Assembly: GCF_004798705.1 (NCBI RefSeq)
Contig: NZ_CP039290.1
Location: 2,356,001 to 2,420,000, forward strand
Origin: Arthrobacter sp. PAMC25564
GTDB taxonomy: Bacteria; Actinomycetota; Actinomycetes; Actinomycetales; Micrococcaceae
Length of the DNA: 64,000 nt
Direction: 5' to 3'
Part shown: one piece after another, positions 60,547 through 64,000 of the stretch
How the letters are laid out: every line of letters begins with the position of its first letter
Position numbering within the stretch: the stretch's first letter is position 1
Made by a program: the position numbers and the translations under genes
Notes under the pieces: generated by a model
Databases searched by the model: none
What the model saw: only the letters and a program-made list of their open reading frames with translations
Told to the model about the DNA's origin: nothing

Positions 60547-60874
60547 ATAACCTCCGGGGCCTCTATCTGGCCGGTTCCAACTTCAGCTGAATTAAGGCAA
60601 AACCGACCCACGCCTGTTGATACGAATGTGAATGCAGGGGCAGTCCTGCGCCCTTTCCCATTATCCCCGAGTTGGCTGGACGGAACCTGACTCCCCGGCA
60701 ACCCGATGATCCGGGGCCTGCAATGTCCCATTTCCCGTATGATTCAAAAATGCGTTCTACCCACCTTTTTTATATGCGAACGTCTCTTCTACGAGACGGG
60801 GCGCACCAGTGTTCAGGACCCTGGTGTTGTCCGCCCCGTTGACGGGACCGGCGTTGTCCGCACGCGTGCGCACG
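60547..60874. other. Intergenic region between divergent genes
   Basis: About 330 bases with no supported gene. They hold the two outward promoters. A CCCCGG...CCGGGG hairpin at 60693-60716 could be regulatory. An AT-rich patch (TATGATTCAAAAATG) lies near 60738. Nothing else is recognised. Confidence 0.45.
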
Positions 60875-61153
60875 ATGATGACGGTCCCTCTCCCGCGGAG
60901 CGCGGCCATGATCCTCCTGGCCGGTGGCGCACTGTTCCTCACCGGGTGCCAGCCGGTCTCCGTGCTGAACCGCACCGTGGATGTCACGCCGGCTACCGCC
61001 CCGGGCACGGAAGCGGCCTCCGGGCACTCCGCCGGCATGGACCTGCACTTCCTGGACACCTCGTTCGGAATCACCTGTGCCACGGATTCCGTCGGCGACA
61101 GCAGCCGCGGTACCGCCGCACTGATCTGCTCCTGGCGGACCGCCCCGCGATGA
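60875..61153 (+). CDS. Small lipoprotein of unknown function
   Basis: This 92-residue protein starts at ATG 60875 or 60878. The signal reads PLPRSAAMILLAGGALFLTGC with lipobox LTGC. The mature part has two cysteines (SFGITCATDSVG and TAALICSWRT) that may pair. No domain is recognised and the RBS is weak. An upstream start at 60809 would give an unlikely signal peptide. Confidence 0.6.
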   Translation: MMTVPLPRSAAMILLAGGALFLTGCQPVSVLNRTVDVTPATAPGTEAASGHSAGMDLHFLDTSFGITCATDSVGDSSRGTAALICSWRTAPR

Positions 61154-61262
61154 GGTGCGCGGGGGTCTCCAAACCAGGGCGAGATCTTGCTATCGTCGCT
61201 AGGGACTGGCGCCATGCGGCACAGCTGGCGAGCCCCTTCCGGCCCTACAACGAAGGACCATC

Positions 61263-62084
61263 ATGAAGCACACACGACTTTCAGTATTCGGCCTCATTGC
61301 AGCTGCAGCACTCGCCGTGGCCGGCTGCGGGTCGGCGTCCACCACTCCGGCCAGCTCAGCACCGGCGGCCGGCACGGACACCTCGTTGAGTGACGTAAAG
61401 AGCGCAGGCGTGCTCAAGATCGGCACGGAAGGCACCTATAAGCCGTTCTCCTTCCATGCCAACGGAAGCGGCGAACTGACCGGCTATGACGTGGAGATCA
61501 TCACGGCCGTCGCGGGCAAGCTTGGCGTCAAGCCGTCATTCCAGGAAACACAGTTCGACGCCATCTTTGCCGGCCTTGAGGCCAAGCGGTTCGACGTCGT
61601 CGCCAACCAGGTTTCCATCACGGACGAGCGCAAAGCGAAGTACGATTTCTCCACCCCGTACACCGTGAGCACCGGCGTCATTGTCACCAAGGCCGACAGC
61701 AACAGCATCACCTCTTTCGACGGCCTCAAGGGCAAGACCACGGCGCAATCGCTGACGAGCAACTGGTACAAGCTGGCGCAGCAGAGCGGCGCCAACGTGG
61801 AAGCGGTGGAGGGGTGGGCGCAGGCCATCACGCTGCTCAAGCAGGGGCGCGTTGACGCCACCATCAACGACAAACTGACCTACCTGGACTACCAGAAGAC
61901 CGGGCACGACGACAGCATCAAGATTGCCGCCGAGACCACGGACAAGTCGCTGAGCGCCTTCGCCTTCCGCAAGGGCTCCACCAGCCTCGTCGAGGCCGTC
62001 AACAAGGCCGTCGGCGAGCTGCAGGCCGACGGCACCCTGGCCAAGATTTCCCAGAAGTACTTCGACGCTGACGTCTCGAAGTAG
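61263..62084 (+). CDS. Amino-acid ABC transporter substrate-binding lipoprotein
   Basis: This 273-residue protein starts at ATG 61263 (AAGGA upstream). The lipobox is AVAGC. The SBP_bac_3 domain reads VLKIGTEGTYKPFSFHANGS, ELTGYDVEIITAVAGKLGVK and FDVVANQVSITDERKAKYDF, with TFLKQGRVDA-like LLKQGRVDATINDKLTYLDY. The closest pattern is the cystine/polar amino acid binders (TcyA, TcyJ, FliY). It delivers substrate to the permease and ATPase that follow. Confidence 0.92.
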   Translation: MKHTRLSVFGLIAAAALAVAGCGSASTTPASSAPAAGTDTSLSDVKSAGVLKIGTEGTYKPFSFHANGSGELTGYDVEIITAVAGKLGVKPSFQETQFDAIFAGLEAKRFDVVANQVSITDERKAKYDFSTPYTVSTGVIVTKADSNSITSFDGLKGKTTAQSLTSNWYKLAQQSGANVEAVEGWAQAITLLKQGRVDATINDKLTYLDYQKTGHDDSIKIAAETTDKSLSAFAFRKGSTSLVEAVNKAVGELQADGTLAKISQKYFDADVSK

Positions 62085-62119
62085 CGGATGGAAGCCGTCG
62101 AAGAACGCTGCGGTAGGGC

Positions 62120-62785
62120 ATGACCATCAACTGGGATCTCGTGTGGAGTTCGCTGGGACCCATCCTGATGGGCGGGATTACCGGCACCATTCCCTTGGCG
62201 CTGGCGTCGTTCGGCCTTGGGCTGCTGCTGGCCCTGCTGATAGCCCTGATGCGGCTGAGCCGTAATCCTGTCCTCGCTGCGATCGCGCGGATCTACATCT
62301 CGGTAATCCGCGGCACCCCCCTGCTGGTCCAGTTGTTTGTCATTTTCTACGGGCTGCCTTCCATCGGAATCACCATCAGCCCATGGCCCAGTGCGATCAT
62401 CGCCTTCTCTCTGAATGTGGGCGGGTACGCCGCAGAGGTCATTCGGGCGGCCATCCTCTCCGTCCCCAAGGGGCAGTGGGAGGCGGGACACACCATCGGC
62501 ATGTCGCGGCGCCAGGCACTGGTGCGGATCATCCTGCCGCAGGCCGCGCGGGTCTCGGTGCCGCCCCTGTCCAACACCTTCATCAGCCTGGTCAAGGACA
62601 CGTCGCTGGCTTCCCTGATCCTCGTTACCGAGCTGTTCCGCCAGGCGCAGCAGGTAGCAGCCTTCAGCCAGGAATTCATGCTGCTGTACCTGGAGGCAGC
62701 CGTCATTTACTGGATAATCTGCCTGGTCCTCGCCAGCGGACAGTCCGTCCTGGAGAAGAGGCTGGACCGCTATGTCGCCCACTGA
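62120..62785 (+). CDS. Amino-acid ABC transporter permease
   Basis: This 221-residue protein has five membrane helices of the HisM/GlnP type. The start region has [20 protein letters not shown]. The coupling EAA loop reads [20 protein letters not shown] and [20 protein letters not shown]. The gene lies 35 bases after the binding-protein gene and overlaps the ATPase gene by 14 bases. It probably acts as a homodimer. Confidence 0.93.
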   Translation: MTINWDLVWSSLGPILMGGITGTIPLALASFGLGLLLALLIALMRLSRNPVLAAIARIYISVIRGTPLLVQLFVIFYGLPSIGITISPWPSAIIAFSLNVGGYAAEVIRAAILSVPKGQWEAGHTIGMSRRQALVRIILPQAARVSVPPLSNTFISLVKDTSLASLILVTELFRQAQQVAAFSQEFMLLYLEAAVIYWIICLVLASGQSVLEKRLDRYVAH

Positions 62786-63557
62786 ATCCACGCTCCCGGA
62801 CGCCGCCGCGCTCCTGGCCGTCCGGGGACTGCGCAAGGCGTTCGGCCCGCACGAAGTGCTGAAATCCATCGACATCGACGTCCGCCGGGGCGAAGTCGTC
62901 ACCCTGATCGGGCCGTCCGGGTCAGGCAAGACGACGGTCCTGCGGTGCCTCAACGGGCTCGAAGTGCCCGACGCCGGCGTCGTGGAGGTCGCCGGCGAAC
63001 TCAGCGTCGACTTCTCCACACCGGTGTCCAAGAAGCAGCTGGCCGCGCTGCGGGACCGCAGCGCCATGGTGTTTCAGCATTACAATCTCTTCCCTCACAA
63101 GACCGTCCTGGAGAACATCATCGAGGGCCCGGTCCAGGTGCAGAAGCGGCCCAAGGCCGAAGCGGTCCAGGAAGCCAGGGAACTGCTGGCCCGCGTCGGG
63201 CTGGCCGACAAGGAGAACAGCTATCCCTTCGAGCTCTCCGGCGGGCAGCAGCAGCGTGTCGGGATCGTCCGTGCGCTGGCCCTGCGCCCGCAGCTTCTGC
63301 TTTTTGACGAGCCGACGTCGGCGTTGGACCCGGAGCTGGTGGGAGACGTCCTGACCGTCATCAAGGAGTTGGCGGACGAAGGCTGGACCATGGTCGTGGT
63401 CACCCATGAGCTCGCATTCGCCCGCCAGGTCGCCGACGAAGTCATCTTCATGGACGGCGGCGTCGTCGTCGAACGCGGCCACCCGGACACCGTCCTGCGC
63501 GACCCGCGGGAGGAGCGCACCCGGCAGTTCGTGGACCGGCTGCTGAACCCGTTCTAG
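62772..63557 (+). CDS. Amino-acid ABC transporter ATP-binding protein
   Basis: This 261-residue protein has Walker [20 protein letters not shown]-loop [20 protein letters not shown], signature [17 protein letters not shown], Walker [15 protein letters not shown] and switch [12 protein letters not shown]. This is the GlnQ/TcyN pattern for polar amino acid or cystine uptake. It completes the three-gene importer. Confidence 0.94.
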   Translation: MSPTESTLPDAAALLAVRGLRKAFGPHEVLKSIDIDVRRGEVVTLIGPSGSGKTTVLRCLNGLEVPDAGVVEVAGELSVDFSTPVSKKQLAALRDRSAMVFQHYNLFPHKTVLENIIEGPVQVQKRPKAEAVQEARELLARVGLADKENSYPFELSGGQQQRVGIVRALALRPQLLLFDEPTSALDPELVGDVLTVIKELADEGWTMVVVTHELAFARQVADEVIFMDGGVVVERGHPDTVLRDPREERTRQFVDRLLNPF

Positions 63558-63718
63558 CCAGGGCCACGACCTCAGGCCCGCGTTATTGTCCGGCGGACTG
63601 CGGAAGCCTACACTATGCTGTCAGCCCCGCTCGGGGAATGGAATCGGGACCCTCTCATGGGATCCAGCCGTGGTCGCATGAGGTGCGCGTCCTGACCTTG
63701 TACAGGACGGTAAATGCC

Positions 63719-64000
63719 ATGACCAAGTATCTGTGTCGAGCAAATTATGTTGGCGAAGGAATCAAGGGCCTGATGCGTGAGGGCGGTTCGAAGCGTCGGG
63801 ACGCCGTCATTGAGTCACTTAAATCCGTCGAGGGATCCGTGGATAGCTTCTACTATGCCTTTGGCGAGACGGACGTCTTTTGCATCTTGGATATTCCGGA
63901 GCAGTCCAGCGCAGCGGCGCTGTCGCTGATGATCAACTCCACGGGGGCCGTGACCCTGAACCTGACGCCGCTCATGACGCCCGAGGACATAGATGAAGCC
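63719..64000 (+). CDS. GYD-domain protein (3' end outside window)
   Basis: ATG 63719 follows AGGACGG by about nine bases, and the frame is open to the right edge (94 codons). The sequence TKYLCRANYVGEGIKGLMRE, VIESLKSVEGSVDSFYYAFG and ETDVFCILDIPEQSSAAALS fits the GYD fold, which is normally about 95-100 residues. Only the last few residues should be missing. The characteristic G(R/G)YD is GETD here. The function is unknown. Confidence 0.75.
   Translation, partial: MTKYLCRANYVGEGIKGLMREGGSKRRDAVIESLKSVEGSVDSFYYAFGETDVFCILDIPEQSSAAALSLMINSTGAVTLNLTPLMTPEDIDEA

Overview
The window is high-GC actinobacterial chromosome. The best fit is a soil or plant-associated member of the Micrococcaceae (Arthrobacter/Pseudarthrobacter type). 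Supporting signs are DUF222-HNH, DUF1206, DUF2510, CsbD and GYD-domain proteins, a GntP/gluconokinase pair, a CitA/CitB-type two-component system, twin-arginine and lipoprotein signal peptides, and rifamycin-associated elements (RAE), which are an actinomycete feature. I found no rRNA or complete tRNA gene, no transposase, no phage module and no CRISPR array.

Layout. 1-7.5 kb: end of a membrane protein, a secreted polysaccharide deacetylase, two translationally coupled secreted phosphoesterases, a membrane alpha/beta hydrolase and a His-rich lipoprotein. 7.8-13.9 kb: a DinB-type polymerase, then a 2.1 kb stretch bounded by two copies of a 144 bp leader, each carrying an RAE. The second copy leads directly into a Rox-type rifampin monooxygenase gene. 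The first faces a broken VOC gene. An SDR gene lies between them. 13.9-17.1 kb: etfB-etfA plus a membrane di-heme cytochrome b. 17.3-23.3 kb: a GntR/membrane-protein pair with a clear operator, an HtrA-like protease, a DUF2510 protein, a HAD protein and a CorA-type transporter. 23.3-27.9 kb: a structured RNA candidate and a decayed block (frameshifted DUF4230 gene, HsdR C-terminal remnant fused to a membrane protein, twice-frameshifted helicase-nuclease). 28-36 kb: an ABC-2 exporter operon, a PhzF-like protein, a broken HNH gene and a chimeric remnant of an esterase and a Baeyer-Villiger monooxygenase. 36-39.4 kb: small membrane and stress-type proteins. 39.5-47.2 kb: a degenerate polyprenyl-synthetase-like gene, a MacB-like ABC exporter with TetR, a DHA2 MFS exporter with its operators, and gluconate uptake and phosphorylation. 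47.4-51.3 kb: a flavodoxin and a copper cluster (membrane protein, YcnI, CopC) next to a broken NixA-type transporter. 51.5-59.4 kb: a pRiA4b ORF-3 protein, a mosaic of truncated genes (glycogen synthase, ABC exporter, LacI), a DinB-fold protein, a CitA/CitB system and an LLM oxidoreductase with an in-frame stop. 59.4-64 kb: an acyltransferase, a lipoprotein, an amino-acid ABC importer and the start of a GYD-domain gene.

The most notable features are the duplicated RAE leaders, the ETF plus cytochrome b cluster, and an unusually dense set of genes broken by internal deletions, short tandem duplications, frameshifts and one nonsense codon, with no mobile element nearby. The regulated transporter loci (GntR/DUF1648, TetR/MFS/MacB) and the metal, gluconate and amino-acid operons look intact.
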